DNA from: Bacillus sp. V2I10 | GTDB lineage: Bacteria; Bacillota; Bacilli; Bacillales; Bacillaceae | Assembly (NCBI RefSeq): GCF_030817055.1 | Contig: NZ_JAUSYV010000001.1 | Span: 1,636,001-1,700,000 of the forward strand | DNA: 64,000 bases | Direction: 5' to 3' | Part shown: positions 41,884-50,273 of the stretch, piece after piece | Layout of the letters: each line of letters starts with the position of its first letter | Numbering within the stretch: the stretch's first letter is position 1 | Translations under genes and position numbers: made by a program | Notes under the pieces: generated by a model | The model's input: the letters and a program-made list of their open reading frames with translations, nothing else | The model's database searches: none | Told to the model about the DNA's origin: nothing

Positions 41884-41913
41884 ATCGTATCGACAGTAAA
41901 CAATATATGTCAA
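41884..41913 (-). promoter_or_regulatory. bioA promoter
   Basis: Minus strand TTGACA (41913-41908), 18-bp spacer, TACGAT (41889-41884). The -35 lies within the operator arm. Confidence 0.65.
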
Positions 41914-41940
41914 CCAAAAAATAATTAAGTTGACATATAT
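41903..41940. promoter_or_regulatory. BirA-type biotin operator
   Basis: Perfect 12-bp inverted repeat ATATATGTCAAC / GTTGACATATAT with a 14-bp spacer, centred between bioA and bioY. Geometry and the GTCAAC...GTTGAC core match biotin repressor operators. It covers the -35 boxes of both divergent promoters. Confidence 0.8.
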
Positions 41941-41959
41941 ATTTTGCTGCAGATAAAAT
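41930..41959 (+). promoter_or_regulatory. bioY-bioD promoter
   Basis: TTGACA (41930-41935), 18-bp spacer, TAAAAT (41954-41959). The -35 lies within the operator arm. Confidence 0.7.
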
Positions 41960-41990
41960 GAAGACAAATAGAAGGAAAGGAAGAAAAAGG

Positions 41991-42584
41991 ATGAAGCGTT
42001 CGCTGTCGGTTTATTCCATTTCAGTTGTATCAATGTTTGCAGCTTTAACAGCAGTAGGAGCATTTATTAAAATACCAATGCCGGTTATTCCATTTACATT
42101 GCAGATTCTATTTGTCTACCTTGCAGGTGCTTTGCTGGGCAGTAAGCTTGGATCAATGAGTCAATGTCTTTATATTGCAATCGGACTTTCCGGACTGCCG
42201 GTATTTTCAAACGGTGGAGGGCTTTCCTATATTTTTCAGCCGACATTCGGTTATTTAATGGGATTTGCTGCCGCCAGTTTTGTCATTGGCTATATCCTTG
42301 AGAGATGCAATCAGCCGAAGCTGAAGCATTTTCTGTTCGCCCATTTTACTGGTCTTATCATTGTTTATTTGTTCGGCGTAGGCTATTTATATCTCTCGTT
42401 AAACACTTGGATTGGAACAGGGATTTCTTTTGGTGCAGCATTTTACAGCGGTTTTTTGCTGAGTATATTCGGCGACTTGCTTCTTTGTTTTGGAGCATCG
42501 CTATTAGCATTAAGATTGTATAAATCTGTGCGCAGGCCGTTAGAAAAAGGTCAAGTATCCTATTTTGGGACAGCTAAAGGATGA
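41991..42584 (+). CDS. bioY: Biotin transporter substrate-binding subunit BioY
   Basis: A 197-residue membrane S-component that takes up biotin, alone or with the ECF energy module. Six hydrophobic segments are visible, with family motifs IPMPVIPFTLQILFVYLAGALLGSKLG and YLMGFAAASFVIGYI. Start ATG 41991 is chosen for the Shine-Dalgarno-like AAAAAGG and length; an in-frame ATG at 41958 overlaps the -10 box. Its stop overlaps the bioD start by 4 bases (ATGA). Confidence 0.93.
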   Translation: MKRSLSVYSISVVSMFAALTAVGAFIKIPMPVIPFTLQILFVYLAGALLGSKLGSMSQCLYIAIGLSGLPVFSNGGGLSYIFQPTFGYLMGFAAASFVIGYILERCNQPKLKHFLFAHFTGLIIVYLFGVGYLYLSLNTWIGTGISFGAAFYSGFLLSIFGDLLLCFGASLLALRLYKSVRRPLEKGQVSYFGTAKG

Positions 42585-43297
42585 GCGGAGTATTTGTTAC
42601 AGGCACAGACACAGGCATTGGCAAAACGTTTGTAACGGCGTATTTACTGGGAATTCTTCAGCGTTCCGGTATAAAAGCCGTACCGTACAAACCAGTTCAA
42701 AGTGGCGGAAGGCGGGAGGAGGGCATTCTTGTCGCAGAGGATATTGAAGAATATCGTCTGGCTGCAAATCTGCCCTACCAGCAAGATGAGCTTTGTACAT
42801 ACTGTCTGGAAGAACCCGTGTCACCCCATTTAGCCGCAAAAATATCAGGTGTTAAAATCGATAAGAACCGTTTGGTCAATCAATATCTAAAGCTTCAAAA
42901 GGAAAATGATCTTGTGATCGTAGAAGGTGCAGGCGGTCTCGCAGTTCCTCTTGCTGAAAATGAAGATGCAATCTATTTAACGAAAGATCTTATTAGAGAT
43001 CTCGACATTCCTGTCCTGATTGTCACTCATCCCTCGCTTGGAACGATAAATCATTCTTTGCTGACAGCAGAATATGCAAAGAAAAATGATATAACCATTC
43101 TTGGATTTATCATCAACAATGTGTCTGAGAAAGAGTCTTTAATGGAACAGGACAATGTGCGGATGATTGAAATCTTGAGCGGGGTGCCTGTGATTGGGAA
43201 AATTCCATACTCGAAGGGAAAGTTTGAAAGTCTATTAAATAGAGAGTCTCTTATTTCATTGGAACAAATCGTGAAAAAACAGCGGCAAAATCATTGA
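42581..43297 (+). CDS. bioD: Dethiobiotin synthetase
   Basis: Closes the ureido ring of dethiobiotin with CO2 and ATP. 238 residues. P-loop FVTGTDTGIGKTFVTAYL at the N terminus, YKPVQSGG, and the EGAGGLAVPL motif. Translationally coupled to bioY through ATGA. Ends in a terminator shared with convergent rnhC. Confidence 0.95.
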   Translation: MSGVFVTGTDTGIGKTFVTAYLLGILQRSGIKAVPYKPVQSGGRREEGILVAEDIEEYRLAANLPYQQDELCTYCLEEPVSPHLAAKISGVKIDKNRLVNQYLKLQKENDLVIVEGAGGLAVPLAENEDAIYLTKDLIRDLDIPVLIVTHPSLGTINHSLLTAEYAKKNDITILGFIINNVSEKESLMEQDNVRMIEILSGVPVIGKIPYSKGKFESLLNRESLISLEQIVKKQRQNH

Positions 43298-43315
43298 GAT
43301 TTTGCCGCTGTTTTT
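43277..43315. terminator. Bidirectional terminator between bioD and rnhC
   Basis: AACAGCGGCAAAATC / GATTTTGCCGCTGTT perfect stem with T runs on both strands. Confidence 0.92.
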
Positions 43316-43323
43316 ATTAGGTT

Positions 43324-44262
43324 TCATCTATCCTTTTTTCTTGCAGCCAATTTTTTTGCTTTGTCTGTATTGGCAAAATGAAACTTTGTTAAGCTTTTTA
43401 ATGTGCTTTCTCCTTTTTTCACAATGATTGCTGCTGCAGCTTCGTCAACCTTCGCTCCAGCACCTTTGGGAAGTGTCATGCCGGCTTTTTCAGACAGACG
43501 ATCCATTTCCTTAAGGAAGGCGTATCTTGCCAAAATAGAAGCAGCTGCAACCGCAAGGTGTATTCCTTCTGCTTTTGTGCTGAAAAAAGTATTTTCTTTA
43601 CGGTAGGAATTTCCGCTAAGATGCTTGAAATAGATGGAAGGCTCTGCAAATTGATCGATCAGCACAGCTTCCGGCACTTCCGGCTCAATTTTGTCGTAAA
43701 GTTTGTTGATTGCCTGATTATGAAGGATGGCCTTCATTTTCCCTTGTGACATCCCAGTGCTCTGCAGCTGATTGTATTTTTCATTATGCAGGACTAGCAG
43801 ACTGTAGGGTACGATAGATAGCAGATTTTTGGCAATGGCTGTAATTTGTTTATCATTTAAATGCTTCGAATCTTTTACGCCTAATTCCTGAAGCAGCGGA
43901 ATCTGCTCTTTTTTCACATAGGCTGCAACCACGGTAATCGGGCCGAAGAAATCACCGGTTCCGACTTCATCCGATCCTATGATGGAGAGAGTGGATATGT
44001 TCGCCGGCGGACTAAAAACAGTAAGTGGCTTCGAAGGTTTCTTAGTAGTCTTTTGCTCTGGCTTAGACCACTTTTCTGCTTCTTCCGCTGCCAGATTACC
44101 CTGAAACAGAACTTTTCCTGACTTATAGGCAGTAATGGTACATCCATTTGATTTAGCAGTAAACACAGCACCCGGCGGGAGCTTTGAGCCCAAATCCGAA
44201 GAGTAATAGGATTTCATTTTCAGGATGGTCGGCTGATCGATTTTAATAACGGCATTGGACAA
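43324..44262 (-). CDS. rnhC: Ribonuclease HIII
   Basis: A 312-residue RNase H that removes RNA from DNA-RNA hybrids. The N-terminal TBP-like substrate-binding domain (1-90) is specific to HIII. The catalytic domain carries IGSDEVGTGDFFGPI (Asp, Glu), DSKHLND and the later acidic residues of the DEDE set. The start is a TTG at 44262, seven bases after AAGAGGTG. Divergent from zapA. Confidence 0.94.
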   Translation of the reverse strand: MSNAVIKIDQPTILKMKSYYSSDLGSKLPPGAVFTAKSNGCTITAYKSGKVLFQGNLAAEEAEKWSKPEQKTTKKPSKPLTVFSPPANISTLSIIGSDEVGTGDFFGPITVVAAYVKKEQIPLLQELGVKDSKHLNDKQITAIAKNLLSIVPYSLLVLHNEKYNQLQSTGMSQGKMKAILHNQAINKLYDKIEPEVPEAVLIDQFAEPSIYFKHLSGNSYRKENTFFSTKAEGIHLAVAAASILARYAFLKEMDRLSEKAGMTLPKGAGAKVDEAAAAIIVKKGESTLKSLTKFHFANTDKAKKLAARKKDR

Positions 44263-44302
44263 GAGATGACACCTCTTTTAAAATAATAATTGATACTAGA
44301 TA

Positions 44303-44330
44303 TTGATTGGCATTATCTTTCCATTATACT
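44303..44330 (+). promoter_or_regulatory. Candidate zapA promoter
   Basis: TTGATT, a 16-bp spacer and TATACT, 52 bases before the zapA start. Confidence 0.5.
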
Positions 44331-44382
44331 AGATATCATGTTATGATAAAGATTAGGATTCTCAAGAATGGAGGATTTTTCG

Positions 44383-44640
44383 TTGGATAACCACTCAAAA
44401 AAGAAAACGACAGTTGATATATATGGACAGCAATTTTCAATAGTAGGCACGGAAAGCACAAGTCATGTGCGCCTGGTGGCTTCTATTGTTGATGATAAAA
44501 TGCGTGAAATCGGCAGCAAAAGTCCTAATCTTGATATTAATAAGCTGGCAGTCTTAACTGCAGTGAATGTTGTGCATGACTATTTAAAATTAAGAGATGA
44601 ATTTGAAAAACTAGAGAAACAAATCATAGAAAAGGATTGA
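44383..44640 (+). CDS. zapA: Cell division protein ZapA
   Basis: An 85-residue FtsZ-associated protein that promotes Z-ring bundling. The start is a TTG at 44383, placed eight bases after GGAGGAT. This gives the same length as B. subtilis ZapA; the ATG at 44368 overlaps the Shine-Dalgarno itself. The globular head TTVDIYGQQFSIVG and DDKMREIG are followed by a C-terminal coiled coil (LRDEFEKLEKQIIEKD). Confidence 0.92.
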   Translation: MDNHSKKKTTVDIYGQQFSIVGTESTSHVRLVASIVDDKMREIGSKSPNLDINKLAVLTAVNVVHDYLKLRDEFEKLEKQIIEKD

Positions 44641-44648
44641 CGCGGTAA

Positions 44649-45191
44649 ATGCTTGATATTGCACTTTTCATCATCCTGGCAATGGGCCTGTTAGTCGGAT
44701 TAAAACGCGGCTTTATTCTTCAATTCATACATCTTACTGGGTTTATCATCGCCTATATTGTAGCATATAAATACTTTGGTGTTTTGGCGCCAAAGTTAGA
44801 GCTGTGGGTTCCATACCCAACGCTTGGCGAGAGCGGATCGGCTATTTCCTTTTTTACAGGCGGAAATCTTGAAGATGCTTACTATAGAGCCGTAGCGTTT
44901 GTCATTTTATTTATCGGCACAAAGATCTTGCTGCAAGTAGTAGGATCTATGCTTGATTTTGTTACATACCTTCCAATTCTTAAACAGCTGAATAAATGGG
45001 CTGGCGCCATTTTAGGATTTCTTGAAATCTATTTAATTCTTTTTATCTTGCTGTTTATTGGCGGGCTGCTTCCGGTTCCGGAAGTACAGTCAGCAATGGG
45101 GGATTCAGGACTTGCAAAAGTAATCGTTCATCACACGCCGTATTTTTCTGATAAAGTTCAGGAATTATGGCTGCAATATGCACCGAATTAA
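44649..45191 (+). CDS. yshB: CvpA family membrane protein
   Basis: A 180-residue protein with four hydrophobic helices and the CvpA hallmark LLVGLKRGFILQFIHLTGFIIAYIVAYKY. In E. coli CvpA is needed for colicin V production and bile resistance; in Bacillus the role is unknown. It starts 8 bases after zapA, so the two are an operon, and it ends in a terminator. Confidence 0.87.
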   Translation: MLDIALFIILAMGLLVGLKRGFILQFIHLTGFIIAYIVAYKYFGVLAPKLELWVPYPTLGESGSAISFFTGGNLEDAYYRAVAFVILFIGTKILLQVVGSMLDFVTYLPILKQLNKWAGAILGFLEIYLILFILLFIGGLLPVPEVQSAMGDSGLAKVIVHHTPYFSDKVQELWLQYAPN

Positions 45192-45220
45192 CTTCTCCTC
45201 CAATTAGGAGAAGTTTTTTT
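45190..45220 (+). terminator. Intrinsic terminator of zapA-cvpA
   Basis: AACTTCTCCT / AGGAGAAGTT stem, seven T residues. Confidence 0.9.
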
Positions 45221-45329
45221 GGTAAAAAGCCCTTTATCTCTTCTGTTGTACTTTTGCAGAAATAATTTGTATCATTTTAAATGAACCAAAATAGATGGAA
45301 AAACGACTTGACCCGAGGTGAAGGAAACA

Positions 45330-47051
45330 ATGAGCGTACATAAAAAAGATGTGATTAAATTACTTGAGTATATAGCTGTACACATGGAACTAAAAGGAGA
45401 AAATCCATTTAAGATTGCTGCTTTCCGCAAAGCTGCCAATGCACTCGAAACAGATGAGCGGAGCTTGTCTTCAATTGAGGATTTTACAAAAATCGCAGGA
45501 ATCGGAAAAGGAACAGCTGCGGTTATCACTGAGTTTATTCAAGCAGGCAAATCTGAAACTCTGGAGCAGCTTCAGTCAGAAGTTCCGCAAGGGCTGATTC
45601 CATTGTTGAAACTCCCAGGACTTGGAGGCAAAAAAATTGCAAAGCTTTATAAAGAGCTTGGGGTAACGGACGTTGATTCTCTAAAAAAAGCTTGTCTTGA
45701 AGAAAAGGTTCAGAGTCTTGCCGGATTCGGGAAAAAAACAGAAGAAAAAATTCTTGCTGCGATTGCTGAAATTGGAACGCGTCCTGAAAGGCTGCCGTTA
45801 TCATTTGCTCTGCCGATTGCAGAGGAAATTGAGACGTATTTGGAATCGTGTGAAGAGGTTCAAAAGTACAGCAGGGCAGGCAGTCTCAGGCGAATGAGAG
45901 AGACCGTCAAAGATTTGGATTTTATTATCGCAACGGAACACCCCCAGTATGTCAGAGATCAGCTCATAAAAATCCCTAATCTCTCTGAAATCATTGCAAA
46001 CGGAGACACAAAGGTCTCTGTTCAGCTGCAATATGAATATGAAATCGGTGTAGATTTTCGTTTAGTTACTCTTGATGAATTTGCTACCACACTTCATCAT
46101 TTTACCGGTTCAAAGGATCACAACGTAAAAATGCGGCAGCTTGCAAAGGAACGCGGCGAAAAAATAAGCGAATATGGTGTGGAAAATAGTGAGACAGGTG
46201 AAATCACAACTTTTTCAACAGAAGAAGAATTTTACGCTCACTTTGATCTTCCTTTCTTTCCGCCTGAAATCCGGGAAGACGGGACAGAAGTAGAAAAATA
46301 CCTGAAGGATACCAAGCTGATATCTGCCGATGATATAAAAGGCGATCTTCATATGCACTCAACTTGGAGCGATGGAGCTTTTACAATCAGTGAAATGGCA
46401 GAAGCGTGCAGAATGCGCGGGTATGAGTATATGGCTATTACGGATCATTCCCAGTATCTTAAAGTGGCAAATGGCCTGACTCCTGAACGATTGAAAGCTC
46501 AGCGGGATGAGATTGACAAATTAAATGAACAATATGAGGATTTTAAAATCTTTGCAGGAGTTGAAATGGACATTCTGCCGGATGGCACTCTTGATTATGA
46601 TGATGAAGTATTAGAAGGCATGGACTTTGTCATTGCATCCATTCATTCCAGCTTTTCTCAATCACAGGATATCATTATGCAGCGACTGAAGACGGCTCTT
46701 GAAAGTCATCATGTGGATATGATCGCACACCCTACAGGCAGGCTGATAGGCAAGAGAAACGGATATGAGCCGAATGTTGAGATGCTGATTCAGCTTGCAA
46801 AAGAAACGAATACTGTTTTAGAGCTGAATGCAAATCCGAACAGACTGGATTTAAGTGCTGAGCACATTAAAAAAGCACATGAATCAGGTGTAAAACTTGC
46901 AATTAATACAGATGCACATAATATAGACATGCTTGAAGATATGAAAACAGGTGTTTCAACAGCAATTAAAGGATGGGTGAAAGCAGAAAACGTAATCAAT
47001 ACTTGGGATCTGAATCAACTGCAATCCTTTTTTAACAGGCATAATAAGTAG
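45330..47051 (+). CDS. polX: DNA polymerase/3'-5' exonuclease PolX
   Basis: A 573-residue family X repair polymerase fused to a PHP phosphoesterase, as in B. subtilis PolX. Helix-hairpin-helix motifs (IAGIGKGTAAVITEF, LPGLGGKKIAKLYKELG), then the nucleotidyltransferase site GSLRRMRETVKDLDFII with two Asp and a third in VDFRLVT. The C-terminal PHP domain (about 335-573) has DLHMHSTWSDG, ITDHSQY, GVEMDILPDG and NTDAHN metal ligands. It acts in base excision repair. Start ATG 45330 is preferred to the in-frame GTG at 45318, which overlaps the ribosome binding site. Confidence 0.95.
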   Translation: MSVHKKDVIKLLEYIAVHMELKGENPFKIAAFRKAANALETDERSLSSIEDFTKIAGIGKGTAAVITEFIQAGKSETLEQLQSEVPQGLIPLLKLPGLGGKKIAKLYKELGVTDVDSLKKACLEEKVQSLAGFGKKTEEKILAAIAEIGTRPERLPLSFALPIAEEIETYLESCEEVQKYSRAGSLRRMRETVKDLDFIIATEHPQYVRDQLIKIPNLSEIIANGDTKVSVQLQYEYEIGVDFRLVTLDEFATTLHHFTGSKDHNVKMRQLAKERGEKISEYGVENSETGEITTFSTEEEFYAHFDLPFFPPEIREDGTEVEKYLKDTKLISADDIKGDLHMHSTWSDGAFTISEMAEACRMRGYEYMAITDHSQYLKVANGLTPERLKAQRDEIDKLNEQYEDFKIFAGVEMDILPDGTLDYDDEVLEGMDFVIASIHSSFSQSQDIIMQRLKTALESHHVDMIAHPTGRLIGKRNGYEPNVEMLIQLAKETNTVLELNANPNRLDLSAEHIKKAHESGVKLAINTDAHNIDMLEDMKTGVSTAIKGWVKAENVINTWDLNQLQSFFNRHNK

Positions 47052-47080
47052 CCTAAACGACAGCAAGGAGGCTGTATACC

Positions 47081-49438
47081 GTGCAGCAGCGTGTGTTTAA
47101 AGTATTAGAATTCAATAAAGTGAAAGAACAGCTTCTAAAGCATATATCTTCTTCTTTAGCAAAGGAAAAAGTAGAGAAGCTTGTTCCATCCACTGATTAT
47201 GATGAGGTAAGGAAATGGCAGGAGCAGACTGATGAGGCTTCAAAAGTCCTAAGGCTGAAAGGAAATGCTCCCCTAGGCGGTCTCGTTGATATTCGCCAAA
47301 GCATTAAACGGTCTCAAATCGGCGGAATGCTGAATCCGCATGAGCTGATGGAGATTGCCGGAACTCTTTATGCAGGCAAGCACATGAAAAGGTTTATTGA
47401 GGACATGGTGGAAAATGGAATCGACATCCCCCATTTGGACGGATTCGCGGCTGAAATTCAGCCACTGCAGGAGTTAGAACAGCACATTCTTCACTGTATT
47501 GGTGATAATGGAGAGGTTCTGGACGGAGCAAGCGATGCTCTTCGTTCAATCCGGACATCATTAAGAACAACAGAGTCCAGGGTTAGAGAAAAGCTTGAGT
47601 CGATGATCCGATCCTCATCTGCTCAAAAAATGCTATCTGACGCGATTATTACCATACGTAATGACAGGTATGTGATTCCTGTTAAGCAGGAATACCGTTC
47701 AGCATACGGCGGTATTGTCCATGATCAGTCTTCATCAGGGGCAACCTTATTCATCGAGCCTCAGGCAGTGGTTGACTTAAACAATACGCTTCAGCAGGCG
47801 CGCATGAAAGAGAAAATCGAAATTGACCGCATTTTAACAGAAATTACTGTGAAAGTGGCTGAAGAAGCTGATCCTCTTTTGATTAATGTGGAAGCCCTGA
47901 GCGAAATGGATTTTATGTTTACGAAAGCAGCGTACGCGAAAAAAATAAAAGCTTCAAAGCCAGAAATGAATAACAGCGGAAGAATTAAGCTGTTTAAAGC
48001 AAGACATCCGCTTTTGAATGCCGAAGAAGTTGTCGCAAATGACATTGAACTTGGCAGGGAGTTTACGACAATTGTTATAACAGGTCCGAATACAGGCGGA
48101 AAAACAGTAACCCTTAAAACGGTCGGTCTTTTTACATTGATGGCGCAATCCGGCCTGCAGATTCCATCTCTTGACGGTTCTGAAATGGCTGTATTTGAAA
48201 ATGTATATGCTGATATAGGAGACGAACAGTCAATTGAACAAAGCTTAAGTACGTTTTCTTCTCACATGGTAAACATTGTTGATATTTTAAAACGCGTTGA
48301 CAATAACAGCCTCGTCCTATTCGATGAGCTGGGTGCAGGAACAGATCCGCAGGAAGGCGCTGCACTTGCCATCTCCATTTTGGATGAAGTTCATCATCGC
48401 GGGGCAAGAGTGATCGCCACAACGCATTATCCTGAACTGAAAGCTTATGGATATAACCGTGAAGGTGTTGTCAATGCAAGTGTTGAATTCAATATTGAAA
48501 CATTAAGCCCGACTTATAAGCTTTTAATCGGCGTTCCCGGCCGAAGCAATGCATTTGAAATTTCAAAGCGGCTAGGTCTTATGCAAACTGTCATAGACCG
48601 AGCAAAATCTCATATGAGTACTGAGAGCAATGAAGTAGATTCAATGATTGCCTCGCTTGAAGAGAGCAAAAAACGCTCTGACACAGAGCTTACTGAAGCA
48701 GAACAGCTGCGTAAAGATGCAGAAAAGCTTCATTCAGAGCTGCAAAATCAAATTCTTTCTTTTAACGAAGAACGCGATAAGCTTTACGAACAGGCAGAAA
48801 AGAAAGCGGCAGAAAAAGTGGAAGCTGCAAAAGCGGAAGCAGACTCCATTATCCGTGAATTAAGAAAGATGCAAAAAGAACACCGGACAGGTATTAAAGA
48901 ACATGAATTAATCGAAGCCAAAAAACGTCTTGAAGAAGCGGTGCCTGAGTTTGAAAAAAGCAGCAAGCAGCCGAAGAGCAAGCCGCAGAAGCATCAGTAT
49001 GCAGAAGGCGATGAAGTGAAAGTCATCAGCTTCAACCAAAAAGGGCATCTTCTGTCAAAAGTAGGCGACCAAGAATGGCAGGTGCAGATCGGCATTCTGA
49101 AAATGAAGGTGAAAGAAGATGATCTGCAGTACATCAGCAGACCTAAGCCTGTTGAAACCAAGCCTCTTGCAATGGTAAAAGGCAAGGATTATCATGTCTC
49201 CCTCGAACTTGATTTAAGAGGTGAACGGTATGAAAATGCTCTCCTCAGAGTAGAAAAATATATGGACGATGCTGTGCTCGCCGGCTATCCAAGAATTTCA
49301 ATTATTCACGGCAAAGGGACTGGAGCACTTCGAACAGGAGTGCAGGAATACTTGAAAAAGCATAGAAACGTTAAGAGCACCCGGTACGGGGAATCCGGCG
49401 AGGGCGGTTCAGGCGTTACGATTGTTGAATTAAAATAA
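47081..49438 (+). CDS. mutS2: MutS2 ATPase/endonuclease
   Basis: A 785-residue MutS2 protein. It is a ribosome-collision rescue factor in B. subtilis and is also linked to suppression of recombination. The MutS core has Walker A TGPNTGGKT and Walker B LVLFDELGAGTDPQEGAAL. There is a long charged coiled coil (about 510-630), a KOW-like segment, and a C-terminal Smr nuclease domain LDLRGERYENALLRVEKYMDDAVLAGYPRISIIHGKGTGAL in part. It lacks the mismatch-recognition domain of MutS. GTG start at 47081 behind AAGGAGG, 29 bases after polX. Confidence 0.95.
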   Translation: MQQRVFKVLEFNKVKEQLLKHISSSLAKEKVEKLVPSTDYDEVRKWQEQTDEASKVLRLKGNAPLGGLVDIRQSIKRSQIGGMLNPHELMEIAGTLYAGKHMKRFIEDMVENGIDIPHLDGFAAEIQPLQELEQHILHCIGDNGEVLDGASDALRSIRTSLRTTESRVREKLESMIRSSSAQKMLSDAIITIRNDRYVIPVKQEYRSAYGGIVHDQSSSGATLFIEPQAVVDLNNTLQQARMKEKIEIDRILTEITVKVAEEADPLLINVEALSEMDFMFTKAAYAKKIKASKPEMNNSGRIKLFKARHPLLNAEEVVANDIELGREFTTIVITGPNTGGKTVTLKTVGLFTLMAQSGLQIPSLDGSEMAVFENVYADIGDEQSIEQSLSTFSSHMVNIVDILKRVDNNSLVLFDELGAGTDPQEGAALAISILDEVHHRGARVIATTHYPELKAYGYNREGVVNASVEFNIETLSPTYKLLIGVPGRSNAFEISKRLGLMQTVIDRAKSHMSTESNEVDSMIASLEESKKRSDTELTEAEQLRKDAEKLHSELQNQILSFNEERDKLYEQAEKKAAEKVEAAKAEADSIIRELRKMQKEHRTGIKEHELIEAKKRLEEAVPEFEKSSKQPKSKPQKHQYAEGDEVKVISFNQKGHLLSKVGDQEWQVQIGILKMKVKEDDLQYISRPKPVETKPLAMVKGKDYHVSLELDLRGERYENALLRVEKYMDDAVLAGYPRISIIHGKGTGALRTGVQEYLKKHRNVKSTRYGESGEGGSGVTIVELK

Positions 49439-49459
49439 TCGAATTATGGGAGATAAGAA

Positions 49460-49864
49460 ATGAATCAATTTTGGGAGAATGAATTCGTTCAGACAGCAGC
49501 GTATTTTAGCGTAGTCATCTTATGCATTGTTGTGTTTTTGACCATTTTTGAACTGGTGACGAAATATAATAACTGGGAAGAAATTCAAAAAGGGAATCTT
49601 GCAGTTGCAATGACGACGGGCGGAAAGATATTTGGAATTGCCAATGTGTTCCGTTTTTCAATTGGGCAGCATGATACCCTTCTTGAGATGGTTGGCTGGG
49701 GAATGTTTGGCTTCATATTATTGCTTTTAGGCTATTTTATCTATGAGTTTTTAACGCCTAAATTCAGAATAGATGATGAAATTCAAAATGACAATCGTGC
49801 GGTAGGCTTTATTTCAATGGTGATTTCAATTGGTCTATCTTACGTTATCGGCGCAGGCATTTAA
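49460..49864 (+). CDS. yshE: DUF350 family membrane protein YshE
   Basis: A 134-residue protein with four hydrophobic helices. The family feature is a helix pair with GNLAVAMTTGGKIFGIANVFRF in the first half and DNRAVGFISMVISIGLSYVIGAGI in the second. Function unknown. It lies 21 bases after mutS2, as in B. subtilis, and is followed by a tiny downstream frame. Confidence 0.85.
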   Translation: MNQFWENEFVQTAAYFSVVILCIVVFLTIFELVTKYNNWEEIQKGNLAVAMTTGGKIFGIANVFRFSIGQHDTLLEMVGWGMFGFILLLLGYFIYEFLTPKFRIDDEIQNDNRAVGFISMVISIGLSYVIGAGI

Positions 49865-49876
49865 GGGGAGAAAACA

Positions 49877-49960
49877 GTGGAAACATTAGCAAAAGTACTG
49901 CTTGGAGTATGCGGTTTGTTTATTGTAATAGGCATTATCTTTATGGTTTTTTTCGCTTGA
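49877..49960 (+). CDS. Candidate 27-residue membrane peptide
   Basis: A GTG-started frame (49877) with AAGGGGAG six bases upstream. It encodes METLAKVLLGVCGLFIVIGI and a further seven residues, almost wholly one membrane helix with a charged N terminus. It begins 12 bases after yshE and is closed by a strong terminator about 20 bases later, so it is the last gene of the polX-mutS2-yshE transcript. No known family recognised; small size limits certainty. Confidence 0.55.
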   Translation: METLAKVLLGVCGLFIVIGIIFMVFFA

Positions 49961-49979
49961 AAAATTTAATAGTATGAAG

Positions 49980-50017
49980 AAAATCCGGATTTCATGACAT
50001 GAATCCGGATTTTTTTT
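49980..50017 (+). terminator. Intrinsic terminator of the polX-mutS2-yshE operon
   Basis: AAAATCCGGATT / AATCCGGATTTT stem with eight T residues. Confidence 0.92.
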
Positions 50018-50043
50018 AATAAGATAAGTATAAAGTTCTTCGC

Positions 50044-50167
50044 ATTGATGGCAAGCGGATGCGCCCAATTCCTCGGCCAGAACAAAGCCGCGGGAAAAGT
50101 CAAACCCGGACTTTCCTGCCGGATTCTTATCTGTCATGACTGAGCTAAACGGGCGCTTGCGCTTTCA
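50044..50167 (+). repeat. Dispersed palindromic repeat, copy H
   Basis: A well-preserved copy: GGCAAGCGGATGCGCCC at one end and GGGCGCTTGCGCTTTC at the other form inverted termini. The centre has AAAAGTCAAACCCGGACTTT, and CCTCGGCCAGAACAAAG is shared with copy G. Confidence 0.85.
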
Positions 50168-50198
50168 TTAATCTATTTAAAATAATTAAAAAACATTC

Positions 50199-50226
50199 TA
50201 TATTCTGAATATATCTTTGATATACT
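50199..50226 (+). promoter_or_regulatory. lcfA promoter with palindrome over the -35 region
   Basis: Extended -10 TGATATACT (50218-50226). The -35 area is occupied by the perfect 7-bp-arm palindrome TATATTCTGAATATA. Confidence 0.5.
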
Positions 50227-50273
50227 TTCTTTATAAGCCAAAAGTCATAATGGCAACAAAGGGAGGAAATGAA

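Larger units (their letters stand above)
49961..50273 (+). other. yshE/peptide-lcfA intergenic region
   Basis: 313 bases: terminator, repeat copy H, a 15-bp palindrome TATATTCTGAATATA (50199-50213) and an extended -10 TGATATACT (50218-50226), the probable lcfA promoter. No FadR-type operator was seen here. Confidence 0.6.

Noticed and set aside
6131..50167. Dispersed repeats as insertion sequences
   Set aside because: Copies are too short to code for a transposase, and no target-site duplication could be confirmed by eye.
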